This document shows positions 1 to 5,310 of a stretch of 5,674 nt of DNA, one piece after another. Where the stretch lies: assembly GCA_023259315.1 (NCBI GenBank), contig JAHFQL010000080.1, forward strand, positions 1 through 5,674, in the 5' to 3' direction. The stretch is from Candidatus Woesearchaeota archaeon (GTDB taxonomy: Archaea; Nanoarchaeota; Nanoarchaeia; Woesearchaeales; GW2011-AR4). The stretch's first letter is position 1, and the number at the start of each line of letters is the position of its first letter. Both the position numbers and the translations under genes were made by a program. Under the pieces are notes generated by a model. That model was not told where the DNA came from, ran no database searches, and was given only the letters and a program-made list of their open reading frames with translations.

Positions 1-118
1 CCGACCACAACGTGGGAAAAATTTATGTTCTGAGAATCTTCAAAAAGTCTATGCCCAAAAGGCATCAAACTGGGCTTGTCGAAAAGAGGCTTCGGACGTT
101 AAGTCCGGGGAGTTTCAC
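1..118 (+). mobile_element. Probable 3' (right) end of an IS200/IS605 or IS1341-type element with TnpB guide-RNA-like hairpin
   Basis: The stretch ends in a hairpin at 90-110 (core stem CGGAC 93-97 with GTCCG 103-107, loop GTTAA). In RNA it extends through two G-U pairs and a closing C-G, followed by GGAGTTTCAC to position 118. A stem followed by an ending like this is typical of the right ends of archaeal TnpB elements, where the omega (guide) RNA scaffold finishes. A second possible pairing is GCCCA 53-57 with TGGGC 71-75. One forward frame (codons from position 2) stays open to a TGA at 139-141 and could be the tail of tnpB, but no zinc-finger or catalytic motif is inside the window, so it is not called as a gene. 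If correct, the RNA guide would begin at about 119. This is pattern recognition without alignment; a chance hairpin near a gene end is the alternative. Confidence 0.38.
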
Positions 119-194
119 TTATATTGTGAGACGGCCTGAGCGATTAAGCGGTTTGCAGGGTCGCTGTCGCTAAAATTCCAAGCATTTTTCATCT

Positions 195-1295
195 TTATCC
201 AAATGTAAACGTATAAATCTTGAAACCTTTTCCTTGGACATTGATGTTTACAGCATGCGTGTCATAGTCTGCAGCAGAAGCCAAATTATACAATTTGAAT
301 TCCTTGATTTTAGTTATGCTGGAATTATTAGCAAAAATGGTGTCCAATCCTTTGGTTTTGTCATTTAATTTATCATTATCCAAAAATATGTACGCTGTGG
401 ATTCGTTGTCGGAACCAGCAACTATGTTGATTTTTTTGGCCTCGAATATCAGCAATATTGAGCCGTCATCGCCAGCCAATTCCAGATTGTCTGCATTGTT
501 TTTCCACTTTCCGGACAGGTAGACATAATTTTTAGAAGCATGCTGCGGGAATTCATATCCAAAAATTTCATCTGGCTTCGATTCTTGGTATCCAAGGCTT
601 CCTCTTGAAAACTGATATCCAAAATAAATCTCCGGAGTTCCAATTTTTTTATATTCAAAATCAACTGCATCACCTGGTTTTTGTATTTGTAATTGTACGC
701 TGCTGTTCTTGTGTTCCCTTTCCATCTTATCTTTCAGCAGTTCCTGTATCATTGACTCTGTTTTATCATAAGAGCCTTCTCCAATGTGGTCGTGCCTTAT
801 GTATCCATCAATATCAATCAAAAATTCGTGCGGCCAGTACCTGTTCTGGTAAGCGCTCCATGTTGCATAATTGTTGTCTTGGGCCACAGGATATTTTATT
901 TTGTAATCATTTACAGCCTTAAGCACATTCTCATATTTCTTCTCGAATTCAAATTCTGGGGTGTGAACACCAACAATAACAAGCCCCTTGTCCCTGTATT
1001 TTGCGTCCCAGCTTTTCAGGTAAGGCAAGGTTCTTATACAGTTTATGCAAGTGTAAGTCCAGAAATCAACCAAAACTACTTTGCCCCTAAGCTGCTCAAT
1101 TTTTAGCGGTTCTGAATTTATCCATTTATCTATGCCGAAAAAATCAGGAGCTTTTGGATATTTTGTTTCTTTTTCCTCATCAGTGTTGACATTTGTTTTA
1201 TCAGGATTAACTTTCTTGGATTGTATAAAAATAATAGATGCAACTATGAAAACTACCACAACCAAAGCCACAAAGGGTTTTTTTATAAAATTCAT
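195..1295 (-). CDS. Membrane-anchored thioredoxin-like protein with DipZ C-terminal domain
   Basis: A 366-residue extracytoplasmic thiol oxidoreductase that should accept electrons from the neighbouring CcdA and reduce target disulfides. Residues 1-25 are a signal anchor (two lysines, then a hydrophobic run). A TlpA/AhpC-like thioredoxin fold spans about 48-190, with active site WTYTCINC (Cys83, Cys86), then GVHTPEFEFEK, DNNYATW and the cis-proline segment RYWPHEFLID (Pro155). These are the signature strings of the mycobacterial DipZ thioredoxin domain. Residues about 219-366 match the DipZ C-terminal beta domain, from TPEIYFGYQ to the closing YTFTFG. In DipZ the CcdA and thioredoxin parts are one polypeptide; here they are separate adjacent genes, 17 bases apart. 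I chose the ATG at 1295: upstream in-frame codons overlap ccdA and encode a polar, non-signal stretch. No clear ribosome site is visible. Confidence 0.9.
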   Translation of the reverse strand: MNFIKKPFVALVVVVFIVASIIFIQSKKVNPDKTNVNTDEEKETKYPKAPDFFGIDKWINSEPLKIEQLRGKVVLVDFWTYTCINCIRTLPYLKSWDAKYRDKGLVIVGVHTPEFEFEKKYENVLKAVNDYKIKYPVAQDNNYATWSAYQNRYWPHEFLIDIDGYIRHDHIGEGSYDKTESMIQELLKDKMEREHKNSSVQLQIQKPGDAVDFEYKKIGTPEIYFGYQFSRGSLGYQESKPDEIFGYEFPQHASKNYVYLSGKWKNNADNLELAGDDGSILLIFEAKKINIVAGSDNESTAYIFLDNDKLNDKTKGLDTIFANNSSITKIKEFKLYNLASAADYDTHAVNINVQGKGFKIYTFTFG

Positions 1296-1312
1296 TTTAT
1301 TATTTGACTTTT

Positions 1313-2086
1313 TTAATCTGCACTTGCTGTTGCTGTGGTGGCGAGATACGACAAAAATCCTGGCACTAATGGAAGAACGCACGGGCTCAAGAATGACACT
1401 AATCCTGCAATAAAGGCAATAAAAAGATTCACAAGATTTAAGGAGTTTATATCTGCTCCACCGTGTATTCCAAATAATGATGTAACTTTATAATTAAGCG
1501 AAGTTATTATCTTAACAGCTGTTTCTGAATTGGAAATCCTGCTTAATTGACCCGCAAAGATTAAAATTCCTATTATTATCAATATTACGCCAAAGGCATA
1601 TTGAAAATATTTTAGTAGCCATTTTCCCGCTTTGTTAATCAGGTTTTGCGCTTGTGTTGTAAAAAAGCCAACTAAAAGAAATGGTATCCCCAACCCGAGT
1701 GTATATGCTAACAATAAAGCAAATGCACTGGAAGATTGCGTGCTTGCCAGCGCTAATATTGCACCTAATGCTGCAGTAACACATGGTGTCCATCCGATTG
1801 CAAACGCTGCTCCAAAAACAAACGACGTAACATAACTATATTTGAACTTTTTTCTTACATGAAATTTGTGCTCTCTTTCAAGAAAGGGAATTCTTATCAG
1901 TCCTAGCAAAAAGAATCCAAAAAAGATAATTATGGTTCCGCCCACATAACCAAGCCAATTTTTCACGGTGTATGCTACATTAGAAAGCACGGTTTGCAGC
2001 AATACCCCAACTATAGAAAAAATACTACTAAAACCTAAAACAAAAAAAAGGCTATTTATGAAAATTGACCATCGATTTTTGTCCAT
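1313..2086 (-). CDS. ccdA: CcdA/DsbD-family transmembrane electron carrier, apparently circularly permuted
   Basis: A 257-residue, six-helix membrane protein of the cytochrome c biogenesis (CcdA/DsbD transmembrane) family, which passes reducing equivalents from cytoplasmic thioredoxin to extracytoplasmic thioredoxin-like proteins through two membrane cysteines. Helices lie near 10-30, 47-64, 85-115, 121-143, 160-178 and 218-250. One cysteine is in GWTPC (Cys102), normally in TM4. The other is in SFLSPCVLPLVPGF (Cys236), normally in TM1 at the N-terminus but here in the last helix. The N-terminus (FFVLGFSSIFSIVG) resembles the usual TM2. The order is thus TM2-3-4-5-6-1. The very basic loop 66-83 fits a cytoplasmic TM3-TM4 loop, and the new termini would both be cytoplasmic. 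The ATG at 2086 is the only good start: an in-frame stop lies eight codons upstream. Family assignment is firm; the permutation is read from motif order. Confidence 0.9.
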   Translation of the reverse strand: MDKNRWSIFINSLFFVLGFSSIFSIVGVLLQTVLSNVAYTVKNWLGYVGGTIIIFFGFFLLGLIRIPFLEREHKFHVRKKFKYSYVTSFVFGAAFAIGWTPCVTAALGAILALASTQSSSAFALLLAYTLGLGIPFLLVGFFTTQAQNLINKAGKWLLKYFQYAFGVILIIIGILIFAGQLSRISNSETAVKIITSLNYKVTSLFGIHGGADINSLNLVNLFIAFIAGLVSFLSPCVLPLVPGFLSYLATTATASAD

Positions 2087-2110
2087 TTTTGATCCAATTG
2101 TCCATATCCT

Positions 2111-2491
2111 TTAATGTTTTAATTCCTGCCATAATCCAATAATATTCCCCTCGGTATCTTTGCAATAGGCAGAAAGTCCCATATCTCCTACTTGAAATTT
2201 TGGCTTGACAATCTTTCCGCCTGATTTTTCAAGACTCTTGATAGAAATGTCAATATTTTTGACGCCAATAGTAATGACCGGAGAGGTGATGGGTGCCTGG
2301 CGCTGAAGCATTCCTCCGTTAATAGCACCTTTTTCCATGTGCATTTGTTTGTCATCCACTGGAGTAGTATAGACCAAGGTATACTTCATCAGGGGAATAA
2401 TATTTATTTTCCAACCGAATACTGTTTGATAAAATTTTTCTGCTCGGGTCATATTGTCCACCGGTATTTCAAAATGTACTACCCTATCCAT
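2111..2491 (-). CDS. VOC-superfamily (glyoxalase/bleomycin-resistance fold) protein
   Basis: A 126-residue cytoplasmic protein with the vicinal-oxygen-chelate fold. It begins VVHFEIPVDNMTRAEKFYQ and continues FGWKI, the classic first beta-alpha-beta unit, and ends in the second module with DTEGNIIGLWQE. His6 and Glu123 sit where metal ligands often lie in the fold, but the substrate cannot be told: many such small proteins remain uncharacterised. The gene lies 33 bases after the lipoprotein thioredoxin gene and 24 bases before ccdA on the same strand, so it is probably co-transcribed with the redox genes. An in-frame GTG occurs three codons upstream, but the ATG at 2491 is preferred because GGTGAT is placed four bases before it. 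A role in stress or thiol-adduct metabolism is inferred only from the neighbours. Confidence 0.88.
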   Translation of the reverse strand: MDRVVHFEIPVDNMTRAEKFYQTVFGWKINIIPLMKYTLVYTTPVDDKQMHMEKGAINGGMLQRQAPITSPVITIGVKNIDISIKSLEKSGGKIVKPKFQVGDMGLSAYCKDTEGNIIGLWQELKH

Positions 2492-2495
2492 TCGT

Positions 2496-2501
2496 ATCAC
2501 C
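2496..2501 (-). promoter_or_regulatory. Shine-Dalgarno site of the VOC gene
   Basis: GGTGAT on the minus strand, four bases before the ATG at 2491, is complementary to the UCACC tail of archaeal 16S rRNA. It overlaps the alternative GTG codon (2498-2500), which argues against GTG as the start. Confidence 0.6.
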
Positions 2502-2524
2502 TTTTTGATTGTTTTTTAAAATAA

Positions 2525-3262
2525 TTAAATTTTGGACAATTCTGTCAGGTATCTCTGCCTGTCCCATGAATCTGGTGCTTTAAGCACTTGTTTTCCATCT
2601 TTTATTATAACCTTTGTGTGTTGATAAGGTACTTGGAATTGCTGCGCCAATGCTTTTGCATCATTGTTGTCTTCGCCGTCATTGTAATGTACCCTAAATC
2701 CAACCAAGTTTGGATCTTTTAGTTCATTAAATGCAGCCATTGTTTCAGGCTGCTCTTTCTTGCATAGCGGGCACCAGCTCGCATAAAAATAAAGCAGTAT
2801 TTTCTTGTTTTCCTTTAAAGCTTTATCATAATCTTCTTTGTTGAATTCAAGATATGGGGATGTTGTACCCGCCAAGATCTTGCTCTTGTAAGATGATTCC
2901 ATCATTTCTCCCTTCATCATTTCGCCAGCTTTCATGAAAGAGCCATCCATCCAGATGGATTCGTTTTCATGAAGCATCATGGTTGTGCCATTCTTATAAA
3001 TAATCTGTCCGTTTGCCATTATCTTTGCGCCATTGTCAAGTACCACTTCCTTAATCATCATACCTTTTTCATTTTCCTTTTCATCAACAATAACCATATG
3101 GCTATTCTTCATCATGAATCCTTCATTCATTTTTTCCATCGATTCCTTATTAATATTTTCATTTGGTTTGATGGGAGAATCATTTTGTATTTGACCCAGA
3201 GTGCATCCAAAAATAACTACAATAAGAATAACAAAAATACCTAACAAATAATTTATTTTCAT
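2525..3262 (-). CDS. Met-rich lipoprotein: DUF6799-like region fused to a thioredoxin domain
   Basis: A 245-residue predicted surface lipoprotein. Residues 1-20 form a signal peptide ending in a lipobox-like VIFGC (Cys20 would be lipidated). Residues about 48-107 resemble the DUF6799 repeat pattern: EGFMMKN, then VLDNGAKIMANGQIIYKNGT, then MMLHE...WMDG. Sixteen methionines fall within residues 42-121, a density seen in copper- or silver-binding segments. Residues about 130-245 are a thioredoxin fold with active site ASWCPLC (Cys164, Cys167) and a cis-proline in FQVPYQ (Pro212). It probably works outside the membrane as a thiol reductase fed by CcdA, perhaps keeping the Met-rich part or a metal partner reduced; that part is inference. 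The ATG at 3262 is chosen over an in-frame GTG at 3271 because GAGGTG lies six bases before it. Confidence 0.85.
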   Translation of the reverse strand: MKINYLLGIFVILIVVIFGCTLGQIQNDSPIKPNENINKESMEKMNEGFMMKNSHMVIVDEKENEKGMMIKEVVLDNGAKIMANGQIIYKNGTTMMLHENESIWMDGSFMKAGEMMKGEMMESSYKSKILAGTTSPYLEFNKEDYDKALKENKKILLYFYASWCPLCKKEQPETMAAFNELKDPNLVGFRVHYNDGEDNNDAKALAQQFQVPYQHTKVIIKDGKQVLKAPDSWDRQRYLTELSKI

Positions 3263-3268
3263 TTCAAC

Positions 3269-3274
3269 CACCTC
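3269..3274 (-). promoter_or_regulatory. Shine-Dalgarno site of the lipoprotein gene, overlapping the upstream stop codon
   Basis: GAGGTG on the minus strand lies six bases before the ATG at 3262 and shares bases with the TGA stop (3273-3275) of the preceding membrane-protein gene. This arrangement favours translational coupling of the two genes and decides the start codon. Confidence 0.6.
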
Positions 3275-3560
3275 ATTCCCAAGTTATTTTTAACAATATG
3301 CCAAAACCTATTGTTTGCAAAAGAGTTAGGGTAAAGACATGAATTTCCACTTCTGGAGCATAATAGTTCATCATAGTTATAAAATAATATAATGAAATAA
3401 TATTCTGTATCAAAAATAAAAGTGCAAAAACAAATAACCCAATTGTAAAATTGGATTTTATCTTTCTTAAGTTTTTATAATAGATGAACAGCAGTCCAAG
3501 TAATAATATTGTTGAAATTCCTGTTAAGGCAGTTGTTATGTTCATTATCAATGATTCCAT
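3273..3560 (-). CDS. Small three-helix membrane protein of unknown function
   Basis: A 95-residue hydrophobic protein with likely membrane helices at about 8-28, 39-64 and 71-91, separated by a short basic loop YKNLRKIK (28-35). There are no cysteines or catalytic motifs. It follows the winged-helix regulator gene by 28 bases and its stop overlaps the ribosome site of the lipoprotein gene, so the three are tied together. Small membrane proteins next to wHTH regulators recur in archaea (the haloarchaeal DUF7521-type pairs come to mind), so it may sense or tether the regulator; this is recalled and inferred, not shown. ATG at 3560 is chosen over an upstream TTG at 3572; neither has a ribosome site, and an A/T-rich box 22-28 bases upstream would suit a leaderless transcript. 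Confidence 0.65.
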   Translation of the reverse strand: MESLIMNITTALTGISTILLLGLLFIYYKNLRKIKSNFTIGLFVFALLFLIQNIISLYYFITMMNYYAPEVEIHVFTLTLLQTIGFGILLKITWE

Positions 3561-3581
3561 AGAAATAGACAAGTAAGTTTC

Positions 3582-3588
3582 TATTTAT
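3582..3588 (-). promoter_or_regulatory. Possible TATA box for the small membrane-protein gene
   Basis: ATAAATA directly after the regulator's stop codon lies 22-28 bases before the ATG at 3560, the spacing of leaderless archaeal promoters. It could give an internal start in the operon. AT-richness makes chance matches common. Confidence 0.25.
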
Positions 3589-3873
3589 CTACTTTTTCCC
3601 AAATTTGTCCCAAATCTCACTGAATATTGGCAAATTTGGTTTCATAATTTCAGATAGAAAATAAACTGCGCCATAATTGCCTTTGTTTATTGAGGTTATT
3701 ATGTTATTTTTTTCAAGGACCTTGAGGTGGTGCCTTACCGTTTTGTAATCCAGATTGAGCGTTTCCGCTATTTTGTTTGCATTTGAAGGATTTTTATTTA
3801 TCAAATCTAAAATTTTTCCCCTTGTTTCACCGCCTTTTGTGCCTGCTATCAAGTACCACAACAAGTTTTTCAT
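3589..3873 (-). CDS. Winged-helix (ArsR-like) transcriptional regulator
   Basis: A 94-residue DNA-binding protein. It starts MKNLLWYLIAGTKGGETRGK, a recognisable opening of a family of small archaeal winged-helix regulators. The helix-turn-helix covers about residues 20-59, with NANKIAETLNLDY and the recognition helix KTVRHHLKVLEKNNII. A wing follows (TSINKGNYGAVYFLSE). There is no cysteine, so a direct thiol or ArsR-type metal switch is unlikely. It is the first gene of the minus-strand redox cluster and most likely controls it and itself. The open frame extends 31 codons further upstream (to 3966), but that leader is unlike the family and would run through the shared promoter region; the ATG at 3873 matches the family's usual start. 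Probably leaderless, since no ribosome site is seen. Confidence 0.82.
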   Translation of the reverse strand: MKNLLWYLIAGTKGGETRGKILDLINKNPSNANKIAETLNLDYKTVRHHLKVLEKNNIITSINKGNYGAVYFLSEIMKPNLPIFSEIWDKFGKK

Positions 3874-3884
3874 TGAGAACCGGA

Positions 3885-3903
3885 TTTTTATAGGATTTTT
3901 AAG
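3885..3903 (-). promoter_or_regulatory. Candidate promoter of the regulator and redox operon
   Basis: On the minus strand two TATA-like boxes, CTTAAAAA and CTATAAAAA, lie about 12-30 bases before the ATG at 3873. Either could direct a leaderless or near-leaderless transcript. The 94-base divergent spacer is also where the regulator would be expected to bind. Confidence 0.4.
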
Positions 3904-3931
3904 GTTTGTGTACAGGATTCTCAAATTCAGT

Positions 3932-3946
3932 ATAAAATTTATAAAT
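3932..3946 (+). promoter_or_regulatory. Candidate BRE/TATA promoter of the DUF3800 gene
   Basis: ATAAAA followed by TTTATAAAT (3938-3946) lies 22-30 bases before the ATG at 3968, the spacing of a leaderless archaeal gene. The box is nearly symmetric, so it might also serve the divergent regulator gene. Confidence 0.5.
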
Positions 3947-3967
3947 AAGTTAATTGATACATCCATA

Positions 3968-4600
3968 ATGGCAAAAGAAGTTTACATTTTTATTGATGAA
4001 AGTGGAGATTTAGGCAAGCATGGAACTAGATATTTTGTGATAGCTGCACTATATACTATTAGCCCTAAAATTATTTATAATCTAATAAAAAGGATTCGGC
4101 AAAGGAAATTGACTAAAAAAATTAAGGATTTGAATGAAATAAAAGCAAATAATTCCGATGATGTTGTCAGAAATTTTGTCCTGAACAAATTGGCTAGTGC
4201 AGACTGCGAGTTTCATATCATAGCTGTTGATAAATTACAGGTTAAAGATTATTTGTTTGAAAAGAAAAGTAAACTTTACAATTATATTGCAGGCATCCTT
4301 ATACAGCATGCGCAGATAGGTTATGATGATATAAAAATACTTATTGACAAGAATAATTATTGACAAGAAAGACAGAAGCAGCTTATTAAGGGATGATTTT
4401 GATGAATATATAAAAATTATAGAATCAAATGGAATGCAAAAATAACGATTGAGCATTTGGAATCAAACCAAAACCTTGGACTACAGGCAGTGGACTTTAT
4501 TGCGTGGGCTGTCCACAGAAAGCTTAATACTGTGGATGATAAGTTCTACAAAATCATAGAAAGGAAAATTACAAGTTTCATAAATCTTTGGAAAGATTAA
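3968..4600 (+). pseudogene. DUF3800-family gene, broken by two frameshifts
   Basis: The product opens with VYIFIDESGDLGKHGTRYFV, the hallmark N-terminus of DUF3800 proteins, whose acidic residues are conserved. The frame ends early at a TGA (4361-4363). The protein continues in a second frame (IIIDKKDRSSLLRDDFDEYI) to a TAA at 4443-4445, and then in a third frame from about 4430 through IEHLESNQN and LGLQAVDFIAWAV, the conserved C-terminal DUF3800 motif, to TAA at 4598-4600. Repairing both breaks gives about 205 residues, a normal size. The first break is explained exactly by a 16-base tandem duplication; the second needs one missing base (or two extra) near 4430. DUF3800 function is unknown; members often lie near mobile elements and defence genes. 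A second-site sequencing error is possible, but the duplication looks like real decay. The start codon follows a good leaderless promoter. Confidence 0.85.
4341..4369 (+). repeat. 16-bp tandem duplication inside the DUF3800 gene
   Basis: TTATTGACAAGAA occurs at 4341-4353 and again at 4357-4369, a period of 16. Removing one 16-base unit restores the reading IKILIDKKDRSSLLRD, which fits the family. The duplication thus adds 16 bases (one out of frame) and creates the premature stop; replication slippage is the likely cause. Confidence 0.85.
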
Positions 4601-4632
4601 GAAAAGTTTGCGGACCCCAGACCCACCAAAGC

Positions 4633-4650
4633 GTGCACCTCAAGGTACAC
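4633..4650. repeat. Imperfect hairpin in the intergenic stretch after the DUF3800 pseudogene
   Basis: GTGCACCT (4633-4640) can pair with AGGTACAC (4643-4650) with one mismatch and a two-base loop, and CCCA/TGGG tracts flank it. The 226-base spacer 4601-4826 otherwise holds this hairpin, the downstream promoter and a stem-loop. It could be a relic of an insertion-sequence end or a small RNA; nothing decides. Confidence 0.35.
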
Positions 4651-4772
4651 ATGGGATTCCGGAATTTACCCGCAATATTAGATATATGCCTCCAGATACA
4701 TAAACTTTTGTCTGTATAACCACACAAACAAATTATATTTAAATACTTATTTACTGAAGTTTTGTAAATTCA

Positions 4773-4781
4773 TTTATAAAT
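4773..4781 (+). promoter_or_regulatory. Candidate TATA box upstream of the transposase fragment
   Basis: TTTATAAAT, a duplicate of the box before the DUF3800 gene, would place transcription start near 4800, giving a leader of about 25 bases that consists almost wholly of the stem-loop below. Confidence 0.4.
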
Positions 4782-4791
4782 AAAAATATAA

Positions 4792-4843
4792 GGAAGAACG
4801 TTCATTTGTAAGTTGGTGACCGACAAATGAAACAAGTCCTTCC
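4792..4843 (+). promoter_or_regulatory. Stem-loop enclosing the start codon of the transposase fragment
   Basis: TTCATTTGT (4801-4809) pairs perfectly with ACAAATGAA (4823-4831) over nine base pairs; an outer GGAAG (4792-4796) pairs with CTTCC (4839-4843). The 13-base loop contains the ribosome site GGTGA (4815-4819), while the ATG (4827-4829) is in the stem. Such structures often restrain transposase translation; alternatively the arms are part of the element's terminal inverted repeat. Confidence 0.55.
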
Positions 4844-5054
4844 AAAGCTAAAAGAAGTCAACAAATATTTAAGTTTTTTGAAAAAGTGCTTTACAAAGCC
4901 ACAATTTAACCATGTAAAGAATTACGTTGGAGGGCTAGTTGCCCTCAATAAGAAGACAATAAAAAGCATAAGTGCCCCCTCAAAAGAAGAGAAATCTTAT
5001 CAAATATTAAAGTGTAAACTAATAATCAAATTGAACATTTGTGTAACGAAATAG
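4827..5054 (+). pseudogene. N-terminal fragment of a DDE (IS4/IS701-like) transposase
   Basis: About 55 residues resemble the start of archaeal IS4/IS701-type transposases: LPKLKEVNKYLSFLKKCF, then TKPQFNHVKNYVGGLVAL, then NKKTIKSIS. In full-length relatives this is followed by a Ser-Leu-Asn-Arg-Phe-Leu-type motif and a DDE domain of several hundred residues. Here the reading becomes unrelated after SAPSKEEKSYQ (about position 5005) and stops at 5052-5054, just before the toxin-antitoxin promoter. So the element was cut off, probably when the adjacent DNA was joined to it. It cannot encode an active enzyme. The ATG at 4827 has GGTGA seven bases upstream. The exact IS family is uncertain; the fragment nature is clear from its 75-residue length. 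Confidence 0.55.
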
Positions 5055-5075
5055 AAAAGTTTATATACTATAGTA
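5054..5075 (+). promoter_or_regulatory. Promoter and candidate operator of the toxin-antitoxin operon
   Basis: GAAAAG (BRE-like, 5054-5059) and TTTATATA (TATA, 5060-5067) are followed by the perfect palindrome TACTATAGTA (5066-5075). The start of transcription should fall at about 5088-5091, making the antitoxin leaderless. A palindrome touching the TATA box is where an autoregulating antitoxin would be expected to bind; operator function is inferred. Confidence 0.65.
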
Positions 5076-5090
5076 GTTTATATAGTTGCT

Positions 5091-5309
5091 ATGGCAACAA
5101 CCATACAAGTAAGCGAGAAATTAATTAAGGAACTTAAACAGAGAAAATTATATGATAAAGAAAGCTATGAAGAGTTAATCTGGGATTTGCTGGAAGACAG
5201 CATGGAACTATCTGAAGAAACAAAAAGGCATATAAAAGAAGCCGAAAAAGAAATCAAAGAAGGCAAGACCGTGCCACTTTCTCAAGTCAAGAAGAATTTA
5301 GGCTTGTAA
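5091..5309 (+). CDS. Antitoxin of a RelBE/ParDE-type pair
   Basis: A 72-residue, highly charged protein. MATTIQVSEKLIKELKQRK resembles the short beta strand plus helix of a ribbon-helix-helix dimer (residues about 3-30), followed by YEELIWDLLEDSMELSEET and the helical, acidic C-terminal tail (40-72) that would wrap the toxin. The order antitoxin-then-toxin, one-base spacing and palindromic operator fit a self-repressing toxin-antitoxin operon. Small archaeal antitoxins of this kind are common beside RelE toxins. Its role would be to neutralise the toxin by direct binding and repress the promoter as a complex. The ATG at 5091 is set by the TATA box 24-31 bases upstream. No internal defects were seen. 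Confidence 0.85.
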   Translation: MATTIQVSEKLIKELKQRKLYDKESYEELIWDLLEDSMELSEETKRHIKEAEKEIKEGKTVPLSQVKKNLGL

Positions 5310-5310
5310 A

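Noticed and set aside
1296..1382. A longer N-terminus for the DipZ-like thioredoxin, overlapping ccdA
   Set aside because: The extra 29 codons are basic and polar, would precede the signal anchor, and overlap the conserved end of ccdA.
605..1413. Plus-strand open frames of about 100 codons opposite the redox genes
   Set aside because: They have no family resemblance and lie antisense to strongly recognisable genes.
2087..2110. A missing CcdA TM1 in another frame just upstream of ccdA
   Set aside because: Only 24 bases separate ccdA from the VOC gene, and they contain an in-frame stop, so no helix can be encoded there.
3874..3966. A 31-codon longer regulator
   Set aside because: It would run through the divergent promoter region; family-like sequence begins at the ATG at 3873.
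3755..3967. An upstream extension of the DUF3800 gene
   Set aside because: It is antisense to the regulator; the DUF3800 family start and a well-placed TATA box fix the ATG at 3968.
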